Below are positions 23,001-33,786 of a DNA stretch of 64,000 bases, one piece after another (position 1 is the first letter of the stretch; each line of letters opens with the position of its first letter). The notes under the pieces are model-generated. The model was given only the letters and a program-made list of their open reading frames with translations, had not been told where the DNA came from and searched no databases. The translations under genes and the position numbers were made by a program. The stretch is from Lactuca virosa (Eukaryota; Streptophyta; Magnoliopsida; Asterales; Asteraceae): positions 96,052,992 to 96,116,991 of the forward strand of contig CAKMRJ010003334.1 of NCBI GenBank assembly GCA_928212115.1, written 5' to 3'.

Positions 23001-23397
23001 TTGGAAAACAAAAAAACAGTCAGTCGTCTCTCGGTCTTCGGCAAAGGCAGAATATAGAGCGATGGCTTCCACTATTAGTGAAGTCTTGTGGGTGAGATGG
23101 TTACTCAAAGATATGCAAGTTCAACTCATAACACCAACATCCTTGTTTTGTGACAATCAAGCTGCTCGTCACATAGCTAATAATCCCGTTTATCATGAAC
23201 GAACAAAACATGTTGAAATGGATTGTTTCTTTGTTCGTGAACGTGTAGAGACTAGAGACATCGAACCACAACCAATTGAAAGCAAACTTCAACTTGCAGA
23301 CCTTCTGACTAAAGGTCTCAGCACACAACAACTTCGTTCTCTACTAAACAAGATGGGCATTCGCGATCTCCACGCTCCATCTTCAGGGGGAGTATAG
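20078..23397 (+). pseudogene. F pol: protease, integrase, reverse transcriptase, RNase H
   Basis: Protease: WVVDTGCTENI near 20160. Pre-integrase zinc box: WHKRLGHAS near 20540 and CDSCAKAK near 20630. Integrase core: first Asp in IHCDIWGG (about 20715), second Asp in RCDNGGEF (about 20905), Glu in QQNGVVERKH (about 21010). RT: NGTWTLEELPKG (21930), the LDVNNAFLHGDLDE box (22180) and the YVDDIII catalytic box (about 22435). RNase H: AYCDSNWLG (22915) and SSAKAEYRAMA (23040), ending at the stop 23397. Breaks: frameshifts near 20335 and 20965, stops near 21245 and at 22159-22161 (TAG), and a decayed linker (21250-21900). The last ORF, RT to RNase H, is intact for 390 codons. Confidence 0.92.
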
Positions 23398-23546
23398 GAT
23401 TCTCTATTTTCGTCCATATATTCCCTCCTTAAATATTGGTCAATCAATTATCTTCTTTCCTTTTTGTGATTGTTTAGCTTATTTATTTTGTCTCTCTTGT
23501 TGTAATCGATGTATGAAAAATCAATCAAAGAAAAGCTTTATTCTCC
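23384..23546 (+). repeat. F polypurine tract and 3' LTR
   Basis: CAGGGGGAGTA precedes the LTR, which starts TAGGATTCTC at 23395 (the initial TG has mutated) and runs to about 23546. Confidence 0.8.
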
Positions 23547-23575
23547 TGTGTCACCATTGATTTCTAGATAATATT

Positions 23576-23898
23576 GGTATTGGAAAGGTGTTTCGGATTG
23601 AGTTTCAAAAGGAAATATTGACTTGTTTGTTTTTTTTAAAACAAATATGCCTAATAAATAAATTGTTTGACAACTAAAGAAACACTTTTGAAAAGTGATT
23701 TTCAAAACCTTTAAAAAATAAATTTTTAGGAAATCAAAAAATATAACTTTTCAACTAGGTTGTTGTTGATGTGACATTGACATGGCATGATGACACAACA
23801 CTTTTTGGTTACATCACATTTTAGGTGTAAAAATTGAAGAAAAAAAATGAAATGTAACGACTTAATTGAAAAGAAAAACATAATGTTATATTCAAATT
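23576..23898 (+). repeat. Dispersed module, copy 1
   Basis: Begins ATTGGTATTGGAAAGGTGTTTCGG and includes AAATTGTTTGACAACTAAA, GTGACATTGACATGGCATGATGAC and ACATCACATTTTAGGTGT. Collinear with copy 2. Confidence 0.8.
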
Positions 23899-24200
23899 AT
23901 CGTAATTATCCCTACGTGAATGTTCGACCATGGAAAGTAAGGTGCACCGTGCACATGACGTGGGATCAGAAGTACACTTGCTAGCGGGAAAAAAACCTAA
24001 CTTTTAAACTGAATTAGCTTCGGGGATAACAAACAATGAAGGCAATGAGAGCAACATGGCCATGGTGCCCAGGAAGACAATGGGCTTAGAAGCATCAAGT
24101 ATACAACACTTTTTATGGGTATATTTGGGCCAAAGTCTAGTAAGAATTTTGTGAGTGGCCCAAAACTAAGGCAGCGGTAAATTCATCGCAAGCCTAAGTT
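23899..24200 (-). pseudogene. Duplicate of F-box gene promoter and first codons
   Basis: Collinear with 18591-18860: it has the minus-strand start codon (23931) and about 11 following codons resembling exon 1 (MVEHSRRDNYD against MAKHSPRDDNYD), then homology ends. The shared upstream flank includes GCTAGCGGGAAAAAAAC and CAGTAAGAATTTTGT-type blocks. There is no F-box exon, so it cannot encode the protein. Element F lies between the two copies. Confidence 0.85.
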
Positions 24201-24243
24201 ATTCTAGAACCGTTGTTGTAGCATTGATGGCACCGCTAATATT

Positions 24244-24645
24244 AATATTGAAAGGGTGTTTAGGATTGAGCTTCAAAATAATTTATCAACTTATTTGTTT
24301 TTTCTTTTTTTTTTGAAAAAGATTCAAATAAATTGTTTGACAACTAAATAAACATATTTGAAAAATGATTTTCACAACCTTTAAAAAAAATTAAGAAATC
24401 AAAAAATATAACTTTTTAACTAGACATTTTGACATGTCAGTCTTGAAGATGTGACATTAACATAACATGATGATGTGTCACTTTTTGGTAAAATCACATT
24501 TTGGGTGTCAGAATTGAAACAAAAAACAAAATGTTATGACTTAATTGAAAAAAGATAACTAAGCGTCAAAATCAAATTTTTATGAAAACTAGGTATCTTT
24601 TTTGGAATTTTCCATTATATAAAGGTTTTTATGGGACACTTACAA
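24244..24645 (+). repeat. Dispersed module, copy 2
   Basis: Same order as copy 1 (AAAGGGTGTTTAGGATTGAG ... AAATTGTTTGACAACTAAAT ... CATAACATGATGATG ... AAATCACATTTTGGGTGTC), extended to TTATATAAAGGTTTTTATGG. Confidence 0.8.
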
Positions 24646-25260
24646 CAAATGATTATGCTAATTATATTCATTCCCACATGTCTCCAGCGTATTTGTGAGT
24701 TCGTAGTTCACACTCTCAACCGTTCTTTTGCATTCTATGGAATACGTGACTTAAAAAAACTCAATGATCATTTATTTCAATAAGGGAAAATCTAATGTCA
24801 TTAATACGAATATTAGATTTAATCAATTAGTTATGACCTTTTTTTATCTTAATTTACAATAACAAATTAAATGAACTCATTTAGTAGGTCATGTAGTTCA
24901 ACTTAAATATGTATCATATTATGTTGCATAAACCAATAATTCCATGATTCCACCTAATTGTATGATAGCTTCGACATGGAGAGGATTTCAATGCATCAAT
25001 GGTTGTCTTATTGTCGATTCTTGATCGCGATGTAAGGATGAATCTAAATGGATCATTGATATCTTAATTTTGTGGCCTAAGATGTGACACCATTGTGTAT
25101 AGTTAGGTTGTGTAGTCGCGTGATTTCAAGAAATTAAAAAATCAAGAGTTGTTTGGTAACGTCATGGCCATGCATTTGGGTTTTAAATCAAGAGTTTTAT
25201 GTAGTCGTGTGAAGTTTTCATTTGGTGGAATCAATATCGGAGCTTAAACAATTATTATTA

Positions 25261-25299
25261 TTTTTTTTTTTTTTTTTTTTTTGGGGGGGGGGGGGGGGG
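25261..25299 (+). repeat. Homopolymer junction T22-G17
   Basis: Twenty-two T are followed directly by seventeen G and then CGCG, all inside AT-rich DNA. Length is uncertain because such runs are error-prone in sequencing. Confidence 0.85.
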
Positions 25300-25594
25300 C
25301 GCGTTGAAAGTTTTATAAATTAAAATTAACGTTCTTACACAAAAAAAAAGCCAAAAAATTTTCATCATCAACCTTTCTTTTGAAAAAATAATCAATAGTT
25401 TTCATCTTTCCATGATTGTATCTATAAAAACCAAAATGGGGGAACAATTGATTCAATAAAAATTAAAAATTATACAAACATAAACAAGACTCATCACTCA
25501 TCAACTTATTCTATACAATCATTAACAAAAATTTGCAATAACTCATTAACGGTGTGTAAAAAGTAAAAACTGAAATAAAAAAGTGAAGGATAAG

Positions 25595-25790
25595 TGTTGA
25601 AGATGTGGGTCTGACATGACATGATGACGTGAGACTTTTAGATGACATCACATTTTAAGTGTCAAAATTGAAACAAAAAGGTAAATTATAATTAATTAAT
25701 TGAAAAAAAAAATAATGTCAAATTCTGATTTTTGTGAAAATTTAGTGTGTTTTGAAATTTACCCTTATATAAAGGATAAGTGTGAGATAG
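25595..25790 (+). repeat. Dispersed module, copy 3 (3' half only)
   Basis: Matches the second half of copy 2: TTGAAGATGTG, GACATGACATGATGACGTGA, GACATCACATTTTAAGTGTC and ACCCTTATATAAAGGATAAG. Confidence 0.75.
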
Positions 25791-25829
25791 TGTATTATAC
25801 GAGTTTATTTAAAAAATACAAAACTACAA

Positions 25830-26034
25830 AAACAGTCCCTATAGTTTACCAAAGGTCATAAACACCGTCCGTGCTAAATTTTTTTGACGAACATAGTCCC
25901 CGTGGTTTTCAAAACTTGCATGAATGGCCCTTTTGCTGACGTCATTAATGTTCATCCGTTAATGTGAGGGCATTTTTGTCTTTCAAGTAGTAGGGACTGA
26001 GTTTATGAATATGGGTAAACCATAAGGATCATTT
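25830..26034. mobile_element. MITE candidate, about 205 bp
   Basis: Imperfect terminal inverted repeats of about 20 bp: AAACAGTCCCTATAGTTTAC at the left, and GTAAACCATAAGGATCATTT at the right, with about 15 matches. The inside has second inverted words (ACATAGTCCCCGTGGTT and AGTAGGGACTGAG). No coding capacity. I could not confirm a target-site duplication. Confidence 0.4.
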
Positions 26035-26390
26035 ATATATTTTTCTCTATATCTTATGTTTATGACTTTGCCTAGTTTTCACCCTTTTACTTTTTAAAAT
26101 ATCACTTTAACCATTCATTTTGAACTTTGTAAAATGTTACTTTCACCCCTTTATTTATTTTTTTAAAATTTCGTATTTATCCATCTTATTATATATAATT
26201 TGATTTTTCTTAATAACTTTTGTTCGTTAACCTAAAAAACTAATTTTTATGTGTTTATTTTTATAAATGCGTCGGTAAAAATTTAAAATGGTCATCGTTG
26301 CGATGTGATTTTATAACTTTATTTTGTTAACTTTTCTAAAAAAAATTATTTATGTTTTATGCACGTGTCGTTAAATTGGAGTTTGCATAT

Positions 26391-26760
26391 GTTTCGACGT
26401 ACTTTTTTTTAATGTTTTCGTGTATAATTTTATGTACGTTTCCTACGTATGATTCGTATCGGATATGATAAATTTCGCTCGTTAATTAAAAAAATGTATT
26501 ATATCCGTGTTTGTCTACATTTCAACGTATTTATTTTTACGTTTACTTGCTTAATTTTATGTATGTTCCTTACGTATGAGTCGAGTCACATATAACAACT
26601 TTTATTCGTTAACTTAAGAAAATGTATTATATTCGAGTTTGTCTACGTTTCAACGTAATTTTTTTAATGTTTTTTACGTATCAGTATAGATTCGAGTTCG
26701 TCAATTTTTCGACGTAATTTCTTTTAAGTTTTCATACTTAATTTTATGTATGTTATTTTT
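26391..26760 (+). repeat. Diverged tandem repeat, about 130-bp units
   Basis: Units start TTTCGACGTA or TTTCAACGTA at about 26391, 26519, 26650 and 26708. The first two are full length (CTTAATTTTATGTATGTTCCTTACGTATGA ... CGTTAACTTAAGAAAATGTATTATAT-like) and the last two are shortened. Confidence 0.8.
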
Positions 26761-26779
26761 TTCGTTCGTGTTTTTTACG

Positions 26780-27374
26780 TCGAAAAGTATTTTTTAGCCT
26801 TAACGATCTAAACGAAAGTTGTAGTATACGTTAAACCGCGAGCGTGCATAAAAGAACGCCCAAATCTGACTTCGTATGGGGAAGTTATGATTTTTTCAAG
26901 ATTCGGCATAGCAGTATGCAACCCGGAGTTCGAATATTAGATCAACCGATTTTTAGCCGATGCAACCTAAACGAGAATCGAAGATCTCGTTAATAGGAGC
27001 TCAATGATAAAAAAGTCAAATGAAAACAGACGTCGGATGACAAAGTTATGAATTTTAACGGACTTTTCCTGTCCCGGCCTGTTAAATTTATAACTTTAAA
27101 AATAAAGTCAAAATTAGCTGACGGAGTCTAAACGAAAGTTGTAGAGTACGTCTCCATCTACGCGTGGATATAAAGAACGTCGAAAACCGAGCTAGTATGC
27201 GAAAGTTACGAATTTTAGAAAACGGGAATGTAAATTGCGAGACTACTTAATGAACGCCCCGCGCAAGAAGAGGGAACGTCCCGCGTCCGCGCAACCCTTG
27301 GCTCCAAAGTGGTCCACATCTCTCCTTCTGAAGTCCGACACGTAGCCTCTCGAACGCGATGCGTACGCAGGAGC
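26780..27374 (+). repeat. LTR fragment G, left part
   Basis: Homologous to part of solo LTR C1 (55750-56200): shared blocks CTAAACGAAAGTTGTAG, CCCAAATCTGACTTCGT, GGAAGTTATGA, ACGTCGGATGA and CCTGTCCCGG in the same order. It ends where element H is inserted, in a GC-rich U3-like part. The true LTR start was not found upstream. Confidence 0.75.
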
Positions 27375-27686
27375 TGTTAGGGTCGAATTATGTTGTAATA
27401 TGTCGAAGTCTGTTATTCCCTTCGTATGTTTGTTAAGTTTATTTACTGAGGTGTATTTCGTATGTTGCTTAAGTGTCAATGCCTTAATATTTTTTTGTAT
27501 GCTTTCACAGTTCCTATAAATAGGGAACTTTACTAGAGTTAGGAAAGAGTTTTACAGAACCTGTCTATTTTCTCTGTAAAAGTTGAAAGTGTAATAGAGC
27601 AGAAACCGGATCTTATTTACTTCGTGTGTTCAATCTTCATTGATTTTTACTCTGATTTGATTCATACTTGATTCTACGATTCATCA
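27375..27686 (+). repeat. H 5' LTR, 312 bp
   Basis: TGTTAGGGTCG to GATTCATCA, with a TATA box TATAAATA at 27515-27522. Confidence 0.93.
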
Positions 27687-27688
27687 AT

Positions 27689-27700
27689 TGGTATCAGAGC
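27689..27700 (+). promoter_or_regulatory. H primer-binding site
   Basis: TGGTATCAGAGC two bases after the LTR, complementary to initiator tRNA-Met. Confidence 0.93.
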
Positions 27701-29408
27701 AGGAATCACAACCTGTGATTTGATTTTCACGTTGTTTCAAAAAGTTTTTTGAATCAATTTTGGTTCAAAAAAATTTCCGCGCTTTTTGAAGTGAAAATTT
27801 GTTCTAGATCGTTAGGTGTAATTCGATTCTGCAATCGAATTGTTTAATCGAGTGTTCTGTTGGTAATCTCAATTCAATTCTGTTATTTGCTTTCAAATTT
27901 TCATTGAATTCTCAAAAATCATCATCCGTACATCAATGACGAACTTCAATCTCAATTTGTCACACCCCGAAACCGATGGCGGAAACGTTCCGGGGCGGAG
28001 GACGTCATGTATAACATCACAACCAATGAATAACAACAATCATAGCAACACAACCATTACAGTGAATACTTAAGTAAAAATGTTCACATCAGTTCTGAAA
28101 CTTGTTTGAATTACATCATATAACTTGTATGAATATAAACATTAAACTCTTATTGCTTCAACTCTTCAAAAACCCAGCAGGTACCTGTCTACTGATTTCC
28201 TGAGAATACAAGCAGTTTAAAAGAGTATCCGCATAAAGTTGGTGAGTTCATAAGCGGTGGTTTGTAGTGAAAATAGTTGATGAGTTCGGAAAATATTTGT
28301 ATAGTTTCAAGAAAATCCGATATTTTCCTTAGCGAAAATGTAGTGTTACCAGTTCTGTAATAAACCATGAATATCTGTATGTTTCCAAGAAAGTCCGATA
28401 TTTTCTTTAGTGAAAAGGTAGCGTTATCGATTTCGTATAAAACAATGAATGTTCGTTACTGAAAACTGTAGTGATATGCGAAAATACTACCTCGTGTGAC
28501 TAGCTAAAACTAATCATGAGGTGTAAGTATTTTGTATGTGAAACCATTGCATAATCGGTTCTGTTTAAAAAGAAACCCTGGCTTTAACCAGTATACGCAG
28601 TGTGTATCAGTTCTATTTAGTAAAAATAAAACTGTTGAAGAGTGTTAAGTTGTAAACTAAAGGTGATTTATACATAATGTGAGTCGTATAACCATGTTTG
28701 ATATGACTAGAGACCTTTCCAACGTTCTTCAGGCGTCGAGTTAAATGACATTTGTACATCTCAGGCGTGCCCGCCTAACTGTAGCTAGCAGTCCAGATGT
28801 GGGATTGTCAGTCCCGAATAGATCTATTCACAAATCTCACGCTCTCCCTCCAGGAGACTCTGGTTATACAGTGGTAGGATTTATCCCTGTACACCTAAGG
28901 CTACAGTAGTGAAGTAGCGCCTCACAGTATCGTACAATCTAGTTTACATGTAGTGTAGTAGCGTTCTACCGTAGTGAAAGTCCGTATGTATACCGTATAT
29001 AATGATAATTACAGTTATGAAAAAAACCATGATAAAGTGGTGATGTAACTGTAAACTATTTATGTCTTCGTGCATATGTTTAGTAGTGAAAGTGTTCGTA
29101 CTCGTGATGTTTAGAAAATCCCAAACTATACCGATTATAGTTTGCATGAATAGTGAATAGTGTGTCCGGAAAACTATGCAAATTTTTGTGAAAACGTCCC
29201 TTATGCTCAACACAGTACAAAAGGGTTAAAGTATGAGATTTGCATAAGTTTTGAAAACATTTACGTTTAGCTTGTATTCCCCCCTGAAAACATTAAAAAT
29301 ACAGAAAATGTAGGGGTATGAACTCACAGTTGTTGCGTGAAATCGTTGACTGAAATGAAGATCCTCGAGTTGTTGCACGACACTTAACGAAATCCTATTA
29401 TCAAATAA

Positions 29409-29412
<4 letters not shown>

Positions 29413-29466
<54 letters not shown>
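29413..29466. repeat. (AT)n microsatellite in A2
   Basis: About 27 uninterrupted AT units. Confidence 0.95.
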
Positions 29467-29468
<2 letters not shown>

Positions 29469-29588
29469 AAATTAGCGATTTCGATAAATAAAGTGTCATA
29501 AGAGCACTTGTATTCGGTTGAGGGAATGTTACCGGGACTTGATCGAATCAAAGAGGGTGAGTTTTCAGCCAAAAGCACCACCAAAAAG

Positions 29589-30055
29589 ATGTTTACGGTC
29601 GAAGAGGAGTTTACGGTTCTTGAAGGCTTGGACCGTACACTCAAGAACAGAGTTTACGGTTTCTGAAGGTTGGACCATAAACTCAATAACAGAGTTTACG
29701 GTTTCTGAAGGTTCGGACCGTAAACTCAAGAACAGAGTTTACGGTTTCTGAAGGCTGACCGTAAACTCAAGAACACTAGAGCTGGGTGCTGATTTCGAAG
29801 AGATGAGTGCCCTGAGACGTTCCAAAGCGACCCAAACGTGGTTTCTCGATGATTTCCGAAGTTTGAAGGCGTTTTGAGTGTTTACGGTTAAGGTTCTTAG
29901 AGAGAGAAGGAGAGAGTATTTGGCCAGAAATGTTCTAATGAAGGTGGAGGCATCGTATTTATAGGGGTGTTGTGGGGGGTCCACTCTTCACTGACCGTAA
30001 ACAGGTTTACGGTCGTAAACGAGTTTACGGCCGTAAACACGTTTACGGTCGTAAC
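29589..30055. repeat. GTTTACGGTC / CCGTAAAC palindrome array in A2
   Basis: At least ten GTTTACGG or CCGTAAAC arms. The densest stretch, 29999-30055, has three palindromes in a row, two with centre TCG and one with CCG, close to the LTR start as transcribed on the minus strand. A 47-bp unit (GAGTTTACGGTTTCTGAAGG...) is repeated at 29650-29770. Confidence 0.9.
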
Positions 30056-31609
30056 CTCACTTAGACCGGGAATGTTTGATTTTTCGAGATTTTTGGGTTT
30101 CCGCGCGATTTTTGGTTCCGACTCGTAAATAATTTAATTGTATACATAACTAGATTATTTTCAAAACCAAGAAGTTTGACGGAAAAGTTAACAAATTCGA
30201 GATTTTATTAACGAAACTCGCGTAACGGAAACGGACAAAGTTTCGGGTTGTCACACAATTCAATGACTTCTTTCTCTCATCTGCTCGGATCTTCAACTAA
30301 GATTCCAATGTTAATTCCTGAATACTATGATCAGTGGGCTGATCGCATGCAGGATTACCTAAATGGACTCGATGAAGAGTTATGGTCTTGCATCTCTGAA
30401 AATATCATTCCTCCTGCAAATGTTCGACCAATTGGATCATCTTCTGGAACTTCTAGTGTCGAAAATCAATATGATCGTTTGAAGAAGCTGGAAAAACGAT
30501 GCATGAGAGAATTGCGAGGTGCATTGCCTCCTGTTGTGTACAACTATGTAAGGAGTTGTACAACTGCCAAAGAGATCTGGAATAATCTGAAAGAGAAGTT
30601 TCAAGGAAGCGAGAAAACGAAAATCAATTTTGTCAAGCAATGTTTGGTGGAGCTAAAGGATTTCAGACAAAAGGAAGTTGAAACAATTGAAGGTTATTAC
30701 GATCGTCTGAATGAGTTGATTTATCGCTGTAATCGTTATGGAATCACTAGAACATCGATGGAATTCAATCTCATTTTCGTAATGGGCCTTCGTAAAGAAT
30801 GGAGAAGCGTGAGTATGATGATGAAGAATCAGCAGAGTTTCGATACTTCAACTCTAAATGACTTGTACGATCAGTTGAAAACTCATGAAAGTAAGGTGAA
30901 TGAAATGGCCGAGGAGTCGAAGCTCAGTCTGGGAGGTCCACTAGCGCTTGTCTCCAAAGTGTCTGAGAAAGAAACATACAAAAAAGATGATTATGAGGAG
31001 GAAGAAGGATTTTTAATTAATTCGGACGATGAGGCAATAGCTTTTTACTCAAACAATCGTGTCAAGAAGTTTTTCAAGAAGCCTTTTTCGAAGTTCAAAC
31101 AAAATGAAGGAAAAGGAAGTTTCGTGATTAAAGCTGTTGGTGAGGAGAAAAAGAAGTTTGAGAAGGCTGATAAAAAGGTTACAGAGGTGAAGAGTGAGAA
31201 AAAGTTAAAAGGTGATTCGGGTGTGGATTGTCACTACTGCAATGGAGCAAATCATTTATCGAGTGATTGTATGCTTCGGAAGAAAGAAGAAAAGAAGAAC
31301 AAAATCAAGGATGAAGCGTATTATGTCGAGAGGCTGGAGGAGGTCAGGGCTAAAGCCAAGAATTTGTCCTTGGTGGCTAAAGATGAGCACGAAGAAGATG
31401 ACACCTATCAAATCTGGTCTTCAGGATCAGATGATGATGAAATGCGTAACCCAACGCATGGTGCAATGTATGCGAGGTATGAGGAGGATTCGGATGAAGA
31501 GGAAAAGGTGACAGGACGATGCTTCGTATCAAAATCTGCTGACAAGTCTCCGATGACAACAAAGGTACGTTCTATTCTTGAATCTTTTAATATTCCAATA
31601 AGTGCTTAG

Positions 31610-33716
31610 ACTCTGAATTAGTATCTTTTGATGAAACTGTTACTTATTTTGACTCAATTGTTGTGTCTGCTAGCAATGAGGCTAAGAAATTGTCAATGCA
31701 GTTGTTAGAGACACAGAAGCGTTTAGATTCGAAAATAAGTAAGGTTGAGTGTTTAGAACTACAAATCACAACATCATGTGTGATAGAGATGCTTTATCTA
31801 GTGATGTAAAAATGTTGTTAGCACAACAAAATATCTATTGTAACACAGCAAAAAGACTTTATGGAAAATTAACAGATTTACATCATTCGTGTGAAATAAG
31901 CAAAGATCAACATAGAAAATTATTGCCTTTTCTAGCATTTGAGAGAGAGAAGGTAGATAATATTTCGTATGACTGTGAGAAAACTATTGTTGAGTTTGAC
32001 AAAATCCCAGATGATAGATATGCTTATGGAATTGTCAAAATTAATGAATGTATGGATACGAATGCATTAGTTGATATTGTAAATGAAACTTTAACCAAAT
32101 CAGAACAAATCAAAATTTTGAAAAAGACTGAGAATTCGACATCTGATTCTCAATCTAATTTTGCCGATATTGAAGATAACTCTGACAATATTAGCGAAAT
32201 TAGTGATATTGAGGATGTTGATTGTTCTCAGTTGTCTGTCATTAATGTTGCATCAAAATCTAAAGGAAAAGAAAAACTTGAGGATTTGGAGGTTAAGATT
32301 GACATTGACAAACCTTCTACTTCGAAAGATTGTGATTCTGTGGATATCCGAGATAGTCAAACGGATAGCAGTGATGATGAAAATGATGATGATTCGGATA
32401 AAAAGGTCTCATCAAACAAAGATTCGACAGAAAGAGAAATTCCTCATGTTGTTGTTGATCAAGTATTTGGGGAAACTGAAAAATTCGACAAAGTGTTGTC
32501 TGAAAAAGGAGCCCATTATTTGGAAACAAATCAAGTGGTGTATCCTAATTTCAAGTGTACTGATGATGTTGTTTTTCCAAATCAAGTGTTTGTTACTACT
32601 GGAAATGTTGAGAACATTATACCAGAACTCAACAAAATGGTCGAAAATGACAATAAGAAAACAACAGACGAAGGTTTCTTTTCAAATCAAAGCACAGTCG
32701 AAAATACTTTAACAAAGAATTCGTATACTTTTCAAAGACAAAAACCACAACGCAAATGGGTTGAAAAGTCGAAAATTGTGAAAGAAGTTACAAAAGAGGT
32801 TATTGTGGAAAATGAAACTGTTGTCAAATTAAATTCAAAAGAATTTAAAGAACAAATTGACAAATTTTCAAAAGAAAATGCGATTTCAAAAAGACAAGCT
32901 CGAAAGAAGATTTTTTGGCAAACTGTGGAATTACAAAGGCAACAAAATGATTTAACCTTGAAAACAACTAAAAACACAAAGTCTAAATCTGTTGAGAAAA
33001 AGTTTCCACTTTCTGCAAATCATTCAAATCAAAAGAAAAATCCCGCTCAAACACATAAAACGAAATCTGAATTTCAATCAAACACAAATTCTTCGAAAGC
33101 TTCAAACTCATCATTTTCCCAAGATAACAAAACCAAATCAACAAATGTTCAAAATCAATCCTCAACACAACGATTTTCCTCTAATCAAAAAACAAGGTTT
33201 TCTCAAAAACAAAAATCTCAAAATGAATTTTCTCAAAACATAAGTGTTGGAAACAATGATGGAAGTCGATACGCAATGGCTTTTCGACCAAAATCAAATG
33301 TTGATTTCATCCCACAAAAACCGAATTTTCCAAATCCAACAAGAAAACAAACCTTCAAAGTTTCGCACACAAAAGGATTGTCTCGTGACAAAAACACTGA
33401 TCACTGGCTTGAGGGAAAAGTACGAATGTATCAATCAAGGAAATACTCTCAACAACAGATTCACGAAGCTTATGAAAAGTACGTGAATACTTCGTCAACT
33501 GCAAGCTCATCTTCCAAAGATTCGAACATTTCGGTGAAAACTTGGCAACCGGTTTCGAAGGAAAAGCATGTTAATCCTCAATATAAAAAGACGAAGGCAT
33601 GTGTCAGTGACAATCCCAAACTAACAAAAACTTATGTTTTTGTTCCTTTACCTAGTGATGTTGACTTAATTGATAGTTTCAAAAACAAAGTTTGTGATTT
33701 GGTTAAAAGATTCTAA
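31610..33716 (+). pseudogene. H gag-pol linker ORF (about 690 codons)
   Basis: Coding continues from gag with shifts near 31610 and 31770. The longest frame, 31749-33716, has 655 codons. The first third is helical (LSSDVKMLLAQQNIYCNTAKRLYGKL). The middle is acidic, with Asp/Ser runs (about 32370-32420). The last third is basic and Asn/Gln/Ser/Lys-rich (32990-33250), a low-complexity stretch likely to be disordered and RNA-binding. I know no function for it. A peptide GPKKPWVPK just after the stop (about 33750) is of the kind that precedes copia protease, so this is probably the long C-terminal part of the gag-pol polyprotein and not a separate gene. Confidence 0.75.
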
Positions 33717-33786
33717 ATTTCATTATGTTCTCAAAGCTAATTTTCAAGGACCCAAAAAGCCTTGGGTACCTAAATTCTTTCATTGA

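Larger units (their letters stand above)
18881..23546 (+). mobile_element. Ty1/copia element F with very short LTRs
   Basis: Order: 5' LTR, primer site, gag, protease, integrase, RT, RNase H, polypurine tract, 3' LTR, which is the copia order. LTRs are only about 150-165 bp. The gag type and the short LTRs suggest the Ale/Retrofit lineage. Coding is broken by several stops and frameshifts, and the terminal dinucleotides have decayed, so the copy is old. I could not find a clear target-site duplication. Confidence 0.9.
23547..26390. other. AT-rich non-coding stretch downstream of element F
   Basis: No coding frame is supported. It contains a second copy of the F-box gene's 5' flank, three copies of a roughly 200-bp module, a T/G homopolymer junction and a MITE candidate, each listed separately. 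The rest (24650-25590) is anonymous AT-rich sequence in which I see nothing specific. Confidence 0.6.
27958..30255 (-). repeat. Solo LTR A2, 2298 bp, inside H gag
   Basis: Minus-strand LTR of the A1 family: on the plus strand TGTCACACCCCG ... CGGGTTGTCACA. Flanked by CAATT at 27953-27957 and 30256-30260, a perfect duplication. It inserted after the seventh codon of H gag and therefore postdates H. No internal region. Confidence 0.95.
27936..31609 (+). pseudogene. H gag, split by solo LTR A2
   Basis: The true start is probably ATG 27936. Its first seven codons lie before the insertion, and the frame resumes exactly after the second CAATT duplication at 30261. The ATG at 30248 is therefore an artefact of the insertion, partly inside the solo LTR. 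Downstream, the UBN2-type gag core is clear: EYYDQWADRMQDYL (30330), AKEIWNNLKEKFQG (30570) and FNLIFVMGLRKEW (30770). A zinc knuckle CHYCNGANHLSSDC is at about 31230, followed by an acidic tail. A stop at 31607-31609 truncates it, but a related frame (DSELVSFDETVTYF) continues at once, so the stop follows a frameshift inside a longer protein. Confidence 0.88.

Noticed and set aside
18881..23546. A target-site duplication for element F
   Set aside because: Several 4-5 bp matches can be forced near the ends, but the decayed LTR ends do not allow a firm choice.
30248..30260. ATG 30248 as the gag start of H
   Set aside because: It lies at the end of the inserted solo LTR; the frame connects across the duplication to ATG 27936.
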